In this document: positions 13,866 to 26,772 of the stretch, piece after piece
How the letters are laid out: each line of letters opens with the position of its first letter
Position numbering within the stretch: the first letter of the stretch is position 1
Assembly (NCBI GenBank): GCA_026874595.1
Contig: CM049307.1
Location: forward strand, 29,429,079-29,493,078
Direction of reading: 5' to 3'
From: Sipunculus nudus
Taxonomy: Eukaryota; Annelida; Sipuncula; Golfingiida; Sipunculidae
Length of the DNA stretch: 64,000 nt
Notes under the pieces: model-generated
What the model was told of the DNA's origin: nothing
What the model saw: the letters and a program-made list of their open reading frames with translations, nothing else
Databases searched by the model: none
Position numbers and translations under genes: made by a program

Positions 13866-14108
13866 GGTAAAATATACGTCTAAAATAATATTTCTTGCAG
13901 TTGTGGCATACCCAGGGATATGTCCCAATTAACATAAACAAGCTTAATGAATCCATTGGATTGAAACAAGGGGTCAATAACAGGAGATATTAAGACGGAT
14001 TGTTGGATATACCCCCATCCCATCCCATCTCTCTCTCTCTTTCTCTCTCTCAGATCTTCAGGATGATTTATAAATGGTCTTAAGTATGTCCGATCTGTAA
14101 TATTTTGT

Positions 14109-14111
<3 letters not shown>

Positions 14112-14160
<49 letters not shown>
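14112..14160. repeat. (TA)n microsatellite with nearby (CT)n
   Basis: About 49 bp of alternating TA; a (CT)n tract lies just before it at 14027-14050. Confidence 0.95.
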
Positions 14161-14162
<2 letters not shown>

Positions 14163-15599
14163 ATGCATATTGCAAAAATACAAACGAAAGACAGACTATA
14201 ATAGTGTCCCATGTACCCCAGTATTGTTTATACAGGAAACCAAATACAGACAGGCACAGAGTCCAGAGTTTAATGCTTGCGTTTGATATCAAATATTGAG
14301 CAATAAAGGAGGGATTTTTATTATCGAACATTAAGCATGGAACAACATATCTGAGAAGCTTGGACGACAAAATGTGCATATGAGCTCAAGGGGTGCGGGC
14401 CCGAGAGCCATCAAACATGTAGTGCAAAAGGTTGTAGCATACGTTTGATATCCTGCGAGGAACAGTAAAACGGAACAGTTTATCATAAATATTACCAGTT
14501 GATTGCAGTAGCTATAGGCCAGTGGCTACATAAAAGTCCACGATAGCCACCGTGTTTTTGCTGCGCACGACAACCTAGTCCATCTGCCCTGGGGCTGTGG
14601 CCATTATACTATCATAAAAACTCCCTTCATTGTTGCGCCGTCTCCGGGTATCCAGACTTGCGGCTAGCTCGAAATAGCCACTCTTTAGCCTAAACGTGGA
14701 CACGTGATATCATTTAATGACCAGATACCAGTCTATTTCAATGAGTAACGTGACCAATGAACTCTGAGAGTACCAAGCCACTTACAAAGGTTATCTTCAT
14801 TGCTTCGACCCTTCTATTCTTGTGTTTTGGAAATAAACGTTCACGTCTTAAATGTCCATTTTATATCATATTCTGACTCTATAAACGAGATCTATCATAA
14901 TACATTTACAAAGAGCATGCAGTAATGACTCTTTATTGGGTTTATTTTTGCATCATCCTATTTCTTAACCGTGAGTTTATAATTTGATTTTTGCCATATT
15001 CTTTTTCAATCAAAACAATTGCGTTTAGATATAATGAAACCGAGTAATTTGGAGCTTGAGCTGGTTTTATATGATGCTTTATCCTTTTCGTTTAAGACAT
15101 GTTTTTTTTAACCAAACAATGGTTACATAATTCGAGTTTAAATTTCAGAAATACTCAGATTTGCTTATATGAAATTATTCAAAATTTTTATAATATTTAT
15201 ATTACGAAATGCGATTAATATTATATGAGACACTACTGTCACGCCCAACATATACAAGTCTTAAGTGAATCCTTTGAAGCTCCCTCTCCTGTGAGTCCAT
15301 CCTATGTGACTCTTGTCACGTGAACTTGGACGTTCACTCCGGGGAACTCTATTCAGAGATTCAAATATGTGAATTACTGAAATTTTAAACATTTCAAAAC
15401 TGTAGATACAAAATTTTATCCCTGCATCGGGGGCAAAATGTATTTAAATATTAAATAAAATCATGTATAAGCTATAGCAGAAATATACAGGATGATCTTG
15501 AATATCCAACTTAAAGTGTTTAAGGAAAGATTTTATTGGACTCGGACTTGAACTCGAGCTCTTAAAGACTCGGCCTCGAAGACGATTCACTTGGACTCA
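14161..15599. other. Flank with one GC-richer island
   Basis: 14.39-14.83 kb is unique and moderately GC-rich; the rest is AT-rich. No gene or repeat was recognised. Confidence 0.45.
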
Positions 15600-17070
15600 A
15601 ATCTAAATGACTCGAACTACTCGGAATAGATTCGACTACATCGCTGAAATCGGACGTGGTTTTGGGGAACTGTTGGATTGACAAAAGGAGGGCGTCCGGA
15701 TTAAAATGGGAAGTTGAGATAAATCTGGTAAAATAGGAAGTCTTTTTAGGCAAGGTACTCCAGTGGAAATGGAAACAAAGGAAGGTAGTATGAGGAAAGT
15801 ATTGGATTGAAGGAAATTGGAGAAAGGACACTTAGCAGGGTAATATAGAGAAAAAAGAGGAAATTCAGAGGAGGTAGTTTGACATAAGAGGGCATCCGAA
15901 TAAAAAATGAAAAGAAGGCGAGAAAGTCTGATATAAAAGAATTAACAGTAAAGGGAGTGTAATCTAGTGAAAAGAGGAAAGAAAAGGGAATGTACTTGGG
16001 GAGAATTGTTGGATTGACAAAGGAGGACGTTCAGGTGAAAATGGGAAATTGTTGGATTTAAATAGGACGTCCGTGTGAAATTAAGAAAATGGGAACAAAG
16101 TTTGATGAAAAAGGAAGTCACAATATGGAGGGTTATCCAGAGAAAAACGGGGTAAAATAAGCCTTATAAGGAGAGGTGGTGGAGTGTCTGTTGGTATGAC
16201 AAAGACTGCCATAGGAAGGCGTCCGTGTGAGAATGCTCAGACGGGCAGTAAGTTTTTTTCAAAAGGAAGTCAAACAAAAAAGAGGTAATCAAGTGAAAAA
16301 AGGAAACGACAATTAAGGGACGGTAATTAAAGGGATAGTTTATGGGATTTACAAAGGAAGTCGAAAGAAATCTGAAAAAAGGAAGTCCCAAAAGAGAGGG
16401 TATATACTCTAGTGGAAAATGGAAAACAAAGGAAGTTGGTTTGGGCAAAATATTATACTGACAAAGGAGGGCATCCATGTGAAGATTATAACGTCTGTTA
16501 AATAAAAGAACTTTTACATGGCAGGAAAATTTAGTGAAAAACGGGGAATATAAGACAAGGTGAGACGAAAAGAAGAAGTGTTATGTACGGAAGTAACACA
16601 ATAGGGAGGGCATGCGAGTAAAGAACCGAAAAAGACAAGGGAAAGTAGTGCGAAGGAAGTGCGTTATTGACAAATGAAAAAATTGGAAGAAGGGAAGAAA
16701 GTCTCGAGAAATAAACGTTGGCAGGGTAATATAGTGAAACACGCAAACAGTAGGAGAAGGCCGTTTGGGGGAAATGGTGGACTGTCACAGACGGGCATCC
16801 GGGTGGATAAAAAAATTCAAAGATCGGAGAAAGACTGAAAAAAAGAGAACTATCACAAGGGGCGAAATCTAATGAAAGAGAGAAAAGCCAAGGGAAGTTA
16901 CTTCGGGGCAAATGCAGGAATGACATAACAGGACGGCCGGGTGAATAAATAGGAGAAAATGAAGAAAAGTTTTATATGCAAGGAAGTAACACGATAGGGA
17001 GGGTATTCTTATGAAAAACTTAAGTATACAGAAAGATAGGAAATAAAGACAATAGAGAGATAAGATTACT
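15600..17070. repeat. Degenerate purine-rich tandem array
   Basis: About 1.5 kb in which the plus strand is strongly purine-biased. Diverged blocks recur, such as ggattgacaaaggaggacgt (near 15.67, 16.01, 16.45, 16.78 and 16.92 kb) and gtaatctagtgaaaagagga (near 15.84, 15.96, 16.29, 16.53 and 16.73 kb). Spacing is irregular, roughly 100-170 bp. Long pyrimidine-strand open frames rich in Ser, Phe and Leu are by-products. Confidence 0.7.
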
Positions 17071-19299
17071 GCTGTGGAGAGAAGTTTAGAAAATGACACT
17101 GAATTTTCTTGGTTTTAAACCATGGGTTGTAATGTAACAATTAAGGCTATTTTATATGTGTTATGACTGCTTCGTTGAGGTTTCACAGCTAAGTCCATAT
17201 TTATTTGAAGAAGTAGAGTTAATGTTTATAAAATGTATGATGGTAAATGAATTCCAAAGCGGTCGCAATCTATTCTGACTGCATCTGGAATGTCTCTTCC
17301 CGGTAGGGTTACACGTGGCGCCCTCTATTAGAATATTCCTTTGTAGCTCACAAAATGTAGTCTATACGTTCAGTGCGTTGCATCACGTGGTCGAACAAAT
17401 TTTCCAAATATACTTTCATTACAAGGAAGGTACTGAATAAACAGTAATGAAAGTGCCAGGTATTTCTCAATAAATTTATCTGAAAGGGGTATTTCGAATT
17501 TAAATTCGTGGTAGTGTAGGTGTACACAATTGGATTATGCCGTGTTCGCGGAACAACGGAGAGAAATCTGTATTTGTAATAAAAATCTTTTTGTTCTAAA
17601 TGAATAAATCCCAATGGTGTTGCAAATGATATCACAGTGGCCTAATTTTAGGACGAAGAGGAAATGTTTTCCGAAAATATCTTGAGTGTCCAGTTTGCTT
17701 TAAGTAAGAGTGTCTTCCAAAGTTCCGCCACCTGATCACATATTTGATTTATTTCAGTGGCTTATTCATGTATACATATCATTGCATGACGACAAATATG
17801 CAGAAATAACAAAAAACAAAAAGTATTTGAAAAATCCATCCTTTATTCTGCATAAGTAAAATGGGTGAGAACATACTACACTGATATGGAGGGAATGACA
17901 ACTGGACAGCTGAACCCTTAAAGATGACGTCATATCCGGCATATGTCCGTACCGGATGGAAGATAATGAGTTCAGCACACAAACGATAATTTAAGCTACA
18001 GTAGCAATAGTCCATCACAGACTGTAGCTTCAATATAAGAGATTCTTAAAACGACTTAGTGCAGAGTCTCATGGCCATTCATAACAAATACATATCCATA
18101 TATATATTTAAATATATATATAATTTTTCTGTACACATACACCATACTATATACAATTAATGACATTCCAATCAGTTTCGGGAGATTTACATATACATAT
18201 GATTAAAATGGGTCAGTTAGTAATATGAAGTGTCGCAGGTGAATTTATATTAATTCTGACTTCTAAAATTCGAAACAAATCCTCAGTAACTTTGCGCAAA
18301 AAGCGCCGAGAAAAACTAAAATATACATATATTCGCCAGATAAATACTTTTTTAAGTTACGCGCACTGTTATGCCATTGAGGCATTTCATATTTTTTTCA
18401 AACGTAACACAATATAAAATATTATCAAGCGAACAAAGTAAGTACACAGGAACACATAACGGGAACAAAATTGTTGCCAATGGCAAGATGGCGGCTTGAC
18501 TAATAATTACATGGAACAATGGAAGCGGATTCCGTGACCTGTACGAAAAAAGTAGAGGTCATTTGACCACTGTTCGATTTCGACCATCATGACATTTATA
18601 ATTTCCAAATATTCTTCAATTGGGATTCTTCAGACCTATAATAAGGGCACAATGCAGCAATAGGTGCATGAATTAACACAAAATACTTTATTATGTATGA
18701 TTTGTAATTTAAACTTCAGTCCCTGAGATTCCTCATCCCTACTTGTTAAGTGTTTTAAACTCCATATAAGGAACAAATAATTTCAACTGATACTGTAATA
18801 AAACATAATGACGATCTCATTTAGGTTCTTTTCAAACACTTTTCTGTGCTTAGTAATCTCATGCCCTGGCCGAGAGCTGAATGTATTTCAAAGTATTACA
18901 GAAAACAATTATTTTTGGCGACATCTGTGTATTTAACCCGTATTTCTAAAAACGCCAAGTTACACAGCAGTTCCTGAGTAAACTGAAAAAGTTGACCGTT
19001 TTACACACAAAAATAGATCTACCAAACCAAACAAATGTCAATGATTCCAAATGAATGGTTCTGTTACTTATTTTTATAAATCTTGATATCTGATCTTGTT
19101 TATGTTCTTCTATATTAATTGACAAATGGTATTTAAAGAAAATGTTAAAACATGGATAACCTTACTTTCCACCTTCAGATTCTACATAACTGATGCAAAT
19201 GATGTTGGATTGTTCAATAAGATGAAAATGATTAATCCCCTTTTAAATTAACAGTATTGCACACGATAACAAGACTAATATTTCAGGCCATGTATATCC
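17071..19299. other. 3' flank, mostly AT-rich
   Basis: No gene was recognised. Features are a perfect CRE palindrome TGACGTCA at 17925-17932 and a candidate poly(A) signal near 18.69 kb. The remainder is unique AT-rich sequence. Confidence 0.5.
18688..18693 (-). terminator. Possible polyadenylation signal AATAAA
   Basis: TTTATT on the plus strand gives AATAAA on the gene strand about 1.2-1.3 kb downstream of the two stop codons. The 3' UTR would then run through the moderately GC-rich 19.3-19.9 kb stretch. AATAAA is common in AT-rich DNA, so this is only a candidate. Confidence 0.25.
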
Positions 19300-19860
19300 G
19301 GCGTCTTGTGAGAGACCCAGCTCGTACCGGAAGCGGAAACTTCCTTAACCTAGCATTTACCATAATTACGGTATACTGAGACCAACGCATGCGCACTGTA
19401 CACTAACCGACTGGTTTTACAATGCCACCTTTCGGTGGTGATAAGCATACCGCCTATGAGCTTAGGCTCTACCCAAGAGCAAATATTCAGCCGTAAGCCA
19501 TGCATTTTCAATGTAAGAAAATGTCCCTGGACAGCTGAGTATGCTCCATTTGGAATCCCTGCGCGCAAAGCGGCATTTTTCAGCTGTTGTTACAGGCTTT
19601 TTTTCATGTGAGGTACAAGCCTTTGCCTGGTCAGGTTTGTATATATTGCACCGATGTGGCCGTAGTGTCCCATATACTAAACGCATTTCAACGGTCAGCC
19701 AATGAATCAGCGATTCGCCTGCGATGACATCACGTTACATTAGGACGTCATTCCGGTCCTGCGCTGGCACATATGACGAGTTATTTATCCTAGAGTCAGA
19801 GAGTCACTACACCAAGCTGCGTCTCGTTCACACGACGAGGTTTCGGGAGAAATGGCGGCC
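19300..19860. other. GC-richer 3' UTR or regulatory stretch after the stop codon
   Basis: Unique sequence downstream of exon 11 on the gene strand. On the plus strand it has promoter-like words: gccaatgaat at about 19.70 kb, gatgacatcacg and ggacgtcattcc further on. It may be 3' UTR, a downstream element, or an antisense promoter; sequence alone does not decide. Confidence 0.3.
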
Positions 19861-19898
19861 CCATGGTGACGTGTTGTTGGTATGACCTTGACCTCCTG

Positions 19899-20074
19899 TC
19901 AGACGGTGGTGGACAGGGTGACGTTTGTACCTGCTGCGTCGACCTTGGTCTTTGTGCTACTGCTCAGGTCCAGAAGACTAGCATCCACCGTCAGATTTGT
20001 ATGGGCTGTCGGCTCCAGGTGGGGTTGCAGGAGCGGTGGTGGCGGCGTGCTCAGCTGGCCCTGGCCCTCTGTGG
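19899..20074 (-). CDS. Pax2/5/8: Pax2/5/8 exon 11 alternative frame, inner acceptor
   Basis: A second acceptor, tcctattatccctcgcacag, would start the exon at 20074, 28 nt inside the outer one. Entered in phase 1 from exon 10 it reads T-TEGQGQLSTPPPPLLQPHLE, then PTAHTNLTVDASLLDLSSS, TKTKVDAAGTNVTLSTTV and TGA at 19899-19901: 57 residues instead of 40. The composition resembles other C-terminal exons. Use of alternative reading frames in the last exons is known for vertebrate PAX2 and PAX8. There is no expression evidence here. Confidence 0.4.
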
Positions 20075-20102
20075 CTGTGCGAGGGATAATAGGAAGGGGG
20101 CG
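19978..20102 (-). CDS. Pax2/5/8: Pax2/5/8 exon 11: C-terminus, outer acceptor
   Basis: The acceptor cggtttttacag places the exon start at 20102. In phase 1 it encodes T-PPSYYPSHSHRGPGPAEHAA, then TTAPATPPGADSPYKSDGGC and TAG at 19978-19980. The PPSYYPSHSHRG segment matches the position of the vertebrate PAX2/5/8 ending SSPYYYSAAxRG, followed likewise by Ala/Pro-rich residues. This supports the frame. A second acceptor 28 nt further in opens another frame, listed separately. The 3' UTR continues below 19978. Confidence 0.8.
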
Positions 20103-22525
20103 CTGTAAAAACCGGGTGAGGAGGCATGGTCAGTACCAGCACCAGGTTAGTCTGTTAGAAACATACACGTATACATATGTAGATACATACACTTACAATA
20201 CAACAACCATGCACGACTCGGGGGACATTCATCTGATCATTTGTTTTCCTTTAAACTGCTATTTCAATTAAAATGGCTTTTTATATTGCTGTTATTTTCA
20301 GTAAATATTCGCTGATGGTATGCTTATACATTTCCTAGGAAAGCATGTTTCAAATATTAATATATTTCTTAATTATAACTTAAGGTCTCTCACATCTGTA
20401 CACTATCACAACACAAGATAGCGACTGACAACCCGGAAGTCGTGCATGGTTCTCATCTATTGATGACTAAAATATAGATAGATGTGTAAGGCTAAAAGCA
20501 GGTTGATTTCTCAGGCATAACTTTTTTTTTTAATTTTGATTTTCAGTACAACTTCAGTACATTTCTTTCAAGACAATAATACAATCCTAATTTTTTTTCT
20601 TCTGGCGTGCTTTTACCTGCTTAGTAAATCATTTCTTTTATTATCTTGTGCTCCCTGATCACATATGAAATGTTTATCGAAATTTATGATAAAAAGGTAA
20701 AAAACACCACCCTCCCGTACTGATGCCTCAAAAATAAGTACCTGAGAACTAAACAATTTTTTAGCCTTAAAACTACCTTGAAACTAATATAGATATTTTA
20801 TGAGAATAAATGAAAAGACATAATATCAGACTATATATATTGATACAGGCCATAGCGGCAGAATATTAGAGCCTTTGGTAAATAAGTGAGTATAAGCTGT
20901 TGGTGTTTCTTATGTTTATTCTTGCTGCTTTTTATAGATGAGGACATGAAGGGGGCGCCACACAGCGGAGATGATTGGGGTAGTTGTTTAAGGTATCACG
21001 ACATGGTGATATACACAAGAACTGTATACTTGGGAGTTGCAAGGATGTGGTAAAAACACAGATCGGTCATGCATATATAAGTCAGGTTCAGGATCTGTCA
21101 TGCAGCCTGCATTAACCAGAAACACCTGATGAATGTAATTTGTGAACAAAAAAATCATTTCATTCGATACGCGGGTTTGGTATACATCTTAGTTCCGAAA
21201 AAAAAAACTAAAAAAAAATTGCGTTTACATAATGATGGCCGATGAACAGAACCTCAACTATACATATATAGCGAGTTCGCAGTCAAAATGCGGTTGCAAT
21301 TTACTGTTAACTATACAGTTCTAGTATTTCTACTATAAACATTATATAGATATTACTTAATTTCGTATTAAAAAAGGCACTTCAATGGGGAGGAAATTAC
21401 AATCAAGATTTTCGATAACCCTAACGCACGCGCGGTTTTCCCGAAATCAATTACACCAACAAGGCGTTTTGAATGTGGATTACCATAATATACAAAACAA
21501 ATGACTGTGTAAAATGAAATGACAAAACACCGCGCTCAGAGCGAGTCCCCCGCGACCTGGACCTCTTTTCATACGGATACAGGCACCTGTTTGATCCACT
21601 GTACACGGGAGTCGTGGTCCGTTTTTCCGTAATCATAATGACTGATCAATATTTGGGGAGCAATTTAGAGAAGTTGCTCATGGCGCTTAACGAAACAGGA
21701 GGATGGGGTTAATATTTTATTACCCCGTTTGTGCGTTCTGTTGAACCATTAAGAGTGTCGCGCCCGGTTCCAGTCCGCCATATTGGCAGCGGATTAAATT
21801 ACACAATGATTTGTTTGCCTATTAAAAAGTAAAGTCATTTGGCATGCACCTTTCGGTCTCTCTTTCATTAAAAAAAAACATGAGGCGTCTCTGCTTTGGC
21901 GGCGACACGGTGATGAGGTAACCCGTGCTATGATGGACCCGCAGCAACACACCGACAGCCACCAACATGTTAACGGGTATTAAGTGGTGATGAATTAATG
22001 ATGATAAAGGTTTTGTTAGCAGGGAGACTGCAGGGTTACTCATGCAGTAGACAAGGAGAGAAAGGCTTAGACGTTAAATAGCTGTATAATGTTATTAAAA
22101 TCTACAATATTAGGAAAAATTGTTTTCTATTTATTAACATTTATTTAATATTCAAATCTGATCTGCTATGTTCTAAACACAACAACACTGTATTAATCTC
22201 ATCTTAAATATGCGCATAAACAACCACTAATATGTCTATAACATTAATGATTCCTACATGCATGTACACGAGAAAATATAAAATATTGAACGTGTTCCTC
22301 CATGCATACAATATAGCCGTGTTTATTACTGTTAATTATATGTCTTTAAATGTTTTCAAAATGTGTTTATGTTGTCTGTATTGCCTTCACACAAACACTG
22401 CATGTGTCACTGTGGGACAGCGTGTCATCTACACTAAGCTATAAATAGTCCCAAAGACTCACAAGAAAGAAGTGTTGGTATTTCATAGCACGGTAGGAAT
22501 AAAAATAAATGGAAAAGTACATTGC

Positions 22526-22584
<59 letters not shown>

Positions 22585-22919
22585 TATAATTCTTTGTCTC
22601 TGATAACAAAACAATTTCTTTTTACCAGTGGCTAATGAATAATAAAACTTGCATGAAAAAAAATAATACTTCGTTGCCTGTAACCAGTATTTACAGATAT
22701 TAAGAACATTGGATAATTTGTCGGATCCAAATATATACATAAACAAGAAAAGATTTGGTGAGTCCTTTCATGCAGGGACTGTTGTAATGAAAAACGTAAG
22801 ATATGCATGGAGAGCAAATGAAACACTGCCACAGTGTGTGTGTTTTTGTATATGTGTTGGATGGTAACTGAATTCTGTGAGTGTTCAGGTAAATGTGTGT
22901 GTACACGTGTGATACTTAC
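20103..22919 (-). other. Intron 10 (2.8 kb)
   Basis: AT-rich with a GC-richer unique island at about 21.42-22.04 kb and (TA)n at 22528-22580. No exon was recognised. Confidence 0.65.
22528..22580. repeat. (TA)n microsatellite, intron 10
   Basis: About 53 bp of alternating TA, roughly 340 bp beyond the exon 10 donor. Confidence 0.95.
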
Positions 22920-23018
22920 TGACAAGTCCCGTGCTGGCTGGATACCGTACCGCCCAGCTGGGGTCCGTGTACTGTCCGTACTGACCATAGGTCATCGAGG
23001 TATATGTGTATTCTCCAC
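22920..23018 (-). CDS. Pax2/5/8: Pax2/5/8 exon 10: conserved transactivation segment
   Basis: A 99-nt exon with acceptor ggctccttag and donor CTTGTCA|gtaagt, phase 1 in and out. It encodes G-GEYTYTSMTYGQYGQYTD, then PSWAVRYPASTGLV. This aligns by eye with the vertebrate PAX2/PAX5 segment that reads G-EFSG-PYSHPQY-YN-WRFSNP, with the Gly, Tyr, Gln-Tyr, Trp and Arg-aromatic-x-Pro spacing retained. It therefore anchors the C-terminal half of the model to the Pax2/5/8 family. Confidence 0.9.
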
Positions 23019-23076
23019 CTAAGGAGCCCATAAACGAGAGAGAAATAATTAATAATAAAAGTACATTCGTATCCAA

Positions 23077-23112
<36 letters not shown>

Positions 23113-23125
23113 GAGAGAGAGAGAT
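23077..23125. repeat. (TA)n-(GA)n microsatellite, intron 9
   Basis: An interrupted TA run followed by GA repeats, only about 60 bp upstream of the exon 10 acceptor on the gene strand. Confidence 0.9.
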
Positions 23126-25297
23126 AAATATATATAAATATTCAGATTATAAATTGGTTATATTACATAATGTATGATCAATTAGAGAAACTGGCATGCA
23201 AACATTAATACGTATAATGAACAAGTCATGTAAGAATACATATTATATATAATAAATGTGGTAGAGTTGCAAAAAACACACCATAGCCTAATCCTTTGAA
23301 CGACGAGACATTCGGCTGTTATTTACACTTAATAAATGAACCTTTCCATGATTTCCAAAATATATGTTTTCTGTTTTTTTTCCTTGATTGATGTATATAT
23401 CATTAGATGTTCTATGTTCATTAGATATTACACTGTACCAGGTAAACTCGCACATATTTTACATGATACACAATATGTACTGATATACTGAATGGGAATA
23501 ATCTAAGGCTTGTGATTTTACGACGAAAAAATAGCAGAGATAGAAGTGTGTTCTATTTAAAAGTCTGTAGCACAAATATACTATTATTTTGTATATGAAT
23601 TGTAAGTTTCATTTATATACACAAACCAAAATAAATTCCCAAATTGTCTGATAATAGTTGTTTGGCATATTTTACAGTACTAATTTTAAAAATTTTATGG
23701 AAATGGCTCAATTTTTAAATTCCTAAATTTATACTTGCGACATAAAAGACGCGTGTTTGGTGTATTTATTAAAATGTATATGGTGAGAATATTACTAAGA
23801 TTACAAATAACTGGACGGTAATGCATTACAACGTGTCAGAGACCAGTTCTGACATGGTTATAAAAAACGCGCCTATATATGACCACAAGCTGTCATCTAG
23901 TGTCTTTAATATTACAATGTCTGCTGAGAACATACTGTTTTAGGGGATCTACAGCCCAGGTATACCAGCATACGTCCGGGATGTGGAGGACAAGTTATTT
24001 CAGAAATGATCCTGAGATAAAGGGGGCTTATATGCATGGGAAAGACAACCTGTCACGAGCAGACATCATGAGTTGCTCACGTAACCAGTTTTCTGTCCAT
24101 ATATATCCACGCAGCAGTCCATGTTGCCGACTTATACCTTATGGGTTCAATAAACCTGTATCACGCACATGGAATATGAGCGAGGAAGTGCGCCGCCCAC
24201 CGAGGGCCAACAAAATGATAGGTTTGCGCCGAGGCACGGCCAGATATATTGGCGTTTGAATGGCAGACAGGTCCATTTAAGTCCGAGCTAAATTGCTACG
24301 TTCTAGAATATGCTCGCTAGCTGGCCTGATTCCCAAAGGGTGACTGGCACAATAAAGCCTCGGGCTGGAAGCAGGCAGGCCATATTTTAAATGCCTGGAA
24401 ACAGCATGGGGCAGTCAGAACATTTCGGTTCACCGCTACACACCTGTCGTGTGCGCTGGTCAATAAATGCCCAATCACTTCATCAATACAAACATGACAA
24501 TCCATCGTCGTTCACGTTAATGTGTCGGTGTACCCCTTTTGGTCACATGACAGTGACGTTTATAACAAATTTTCTGTTTGTTCTATCATGATGCTTAATA
24601 TCTAATGTACAGTAAATTCACTCGAAAACAATGACCCCCTCTTTAATGACATAATTGGCATCTTGCAACTCCCGCATTTCTGCCACAGTATCAATTTCCC
24701 CCAACATGGAATGTCCTAAACAATTACGCCCTGAGGGGGACTATTTATTCTAAACTCCCACCTTAATTATATCTAAACGGAAGCCAATTATTCCGGTAAT
24801 TTAATAATGAAGATGAATGGACAACTAAGGTGACACTGTTAAAAAAGTATTATCTATAAAGGTATAAATAAATAAAGTACAAATGTACTCTCAGGTATTT
24901 TGTTTTAAAAAACAGAAAACTTAATGTCGTGCTTAAAGCACTAAAATAAGTGAATGAAATTATAAATAGTTTAAGATTGTTATAATTGAGAGAAGCATGG
25001 AAGAGAGATGTGGGATTATCACAATACAATCAACTCTTAACCTGCAGTGAAAATCAGATAAACGCAGTGTTACAGGTGGCAGCGGTGCATATAGTTCGGT
25101 CTTGGCACTCGCACAACCGCATGGTCAGAAAATTCCAAGTGATACTGTGGAAACTAATTTTTCTATTTATTTTTTTTTGTGTTAAACACTAAAACTTTGA
25201 AAAGAAATGGCTCGTGTAAGTCTACATATATCATTACAAGTACTAATGGCTATAAACTCATGAAAGAATATACATATACAATACATATACATATGTG

Positions 25298-25303
<6 letters not shown>

Positions 25304-25335
<32 letters not shown>
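25304..25335. repeat. (TA)n microsatellite, intron 9
   Basis: About 32 bp of TA preceded by variant TA/TG steps. Confidence 0.9.
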
Positions 25336-25339
<4 letters not shown>

Positions 25340-25840
25340 TAAATATTATCAAAAGAAACTTTCATGAGTTACAGTCAGTTCAGAAAATGAAGGTTCGTAC
25401 AGAAATTCACTCGAAGGATTTCTAAAGTCAAACTAACACGGTGCTATTCGGCAACTACCAAACAGGGGTAAGGATATTAGTACGCGGAAGTAGTCCGTCA
25501 ACAGCAGGTGGTGGCGCATGCCATGCAAGTAACGAATACGTCGTCAAGCGCTAACATCACTTTGGAACATGTTTACTTTATTAAAACAAGCAAAACAGGT
25601 GTGTCAGGTACAGAATTTATTTTGAAAGAATTCCTTTTATCATGAAATCGCATATAAAGTTACAATTTATATGTAAGTGTACATGTTATTTTTATTATCC
25701 CACTGAGTCAGTTGTTTATTTAATCTGTGTTGCCATAGTATACGCTGCGATTTTGCATGCACATAAATAACAACAAATTTAAAAATTCCATATCACACAA
25801 TAGTGAGCTGCATGGCATGCAAATTAATTGAATGACCCAC

Positions 25841-25957
25841 CTGCCATTGAACTTGAGTTATAGCTCGCTGATCCCGGGGGAATCATGAGCGACGGGACAA
25901 TACCCCCGACCGACTGGTTGGTGTATGACGAATGAGAATTACTGAAACCTGACTGGG
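25841..25957 (-). CDS. Pax2/5/8: Pax2/5/8 exon 9: Ser/Gly-rich cassette
   Basis: A 117-nt exon between ttgttttcag and ATGGCAG|gtgggt, phase 1 in and out. It encodes T-QSGFSNSHSSYTNQSVGGI, then VPSLMIPPGSASYNSSSMA. The position and composition resemble the Ser/Tyr/Gly-rich transactivation region before the conserved PAX2/5/8 C-terminus. It is skippable in frame. Confidence 0.85.
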
Positions 25958-26022
25958 CTGAAAACAAAGCCATATCATATTATATGTTAGGCACAGTGTA
26001 CATTGTTATTTTTACTAATACC

Positions 26023-26023
<1 letters not shown>

Positions 26024-26071
<48 letters not shown>
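26024..26071. repeat. (TA)n microsatellite, intron 8
   Basis: About 48 bp of TA roughly 70 bp upstream of the exon 9 acceptor on the gene strand. Confidence 0.95.
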
Positions 26072-26077
<6 letters not shown>

Positions 26078-26770
26078 CGATATATATATTTATATATACA
26101 TACATATGCGGTATCTACATACAAATTATACACTATTTATCTATAAAGTATATTACACATTAAGTTACAGTTATAATATAGTTATATATATAGTTAGATA
26201 CTACATATTTACTAAATGATGCTTAATTTACTTTATTATAATATATACTCGTGGATAAAGTTAAGCAGAATTTAAGCTCTTACAACATACACATTTTTCT
26301 GTATATTCTATGAACATCATAATTTTTATATGCATCAATATCTCCGAGTATCATTTTTATAATTAAAAAACACAACTAAAAAGAAAAACATAAATAAGCA
26401 AATAAACCAAATAAGAGAGATTAATGAGAGCTGCCTGAAATTAAACATATTTGACAGATCTCTCCATGCATGCATAAGGATCGACTATAAAATATAAAAA
26501 TGCCTTGCATGCTTCTTAAATATATATGTTAACAATTTAAGCGTGCAATTAACATGCCAAAACGAAAATATATAGCGAACTGCGTGTACCGGTAAGTCAA
26601 AACAGTGTCATAAATGTGTAAGACATAATAGATTAATATTATTTCTGGATTCTTTTTCACTTTTCAAGGTTTATGTTATTCGCATAAATTAAGTGTACTG
26701 CTCAAAATCTTCGGGCTTTTATTCTATATATTAATTTCTGACAAAGTGTTTATAAATATATGTGTACGGG

Positions 26771-26772
<2 letters not shown>

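Larger units (their letters stand above)
23019..25840 (-). other. Intron 9 (2.8 kb)
   Basis: Contains (TA)n/(GA)n at 23077-23125, a GC-richer unique island at about 23.82-24.78 kb, and (TA)n at 25304-25335. The 126-codon open frame at 23879-24259 on the plus strand is within the island and has no recognised motif. Confidence 0.65.

Noticed and set aside
13230-13883. 217-codon open frame on the plus strand
   Set aside because: It only stays open because a 300-bp duplication is a multiple of three; it contains a GA-repeat Arg/Glu/Lys stretch and no motif.
16531-17099. Ser/Phe/Leu-rich open frames of 76-131 codons on the minus strand
   Set aside because: They arise from the pyrimidine strand of the purine-rich array, where stop codons are scarce.
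19882-20271. 129-codon open frame on the plus strand
   Set aside because: It is the antisense shadow of Pax exon 11, whose own frame matches the family C-terminus.
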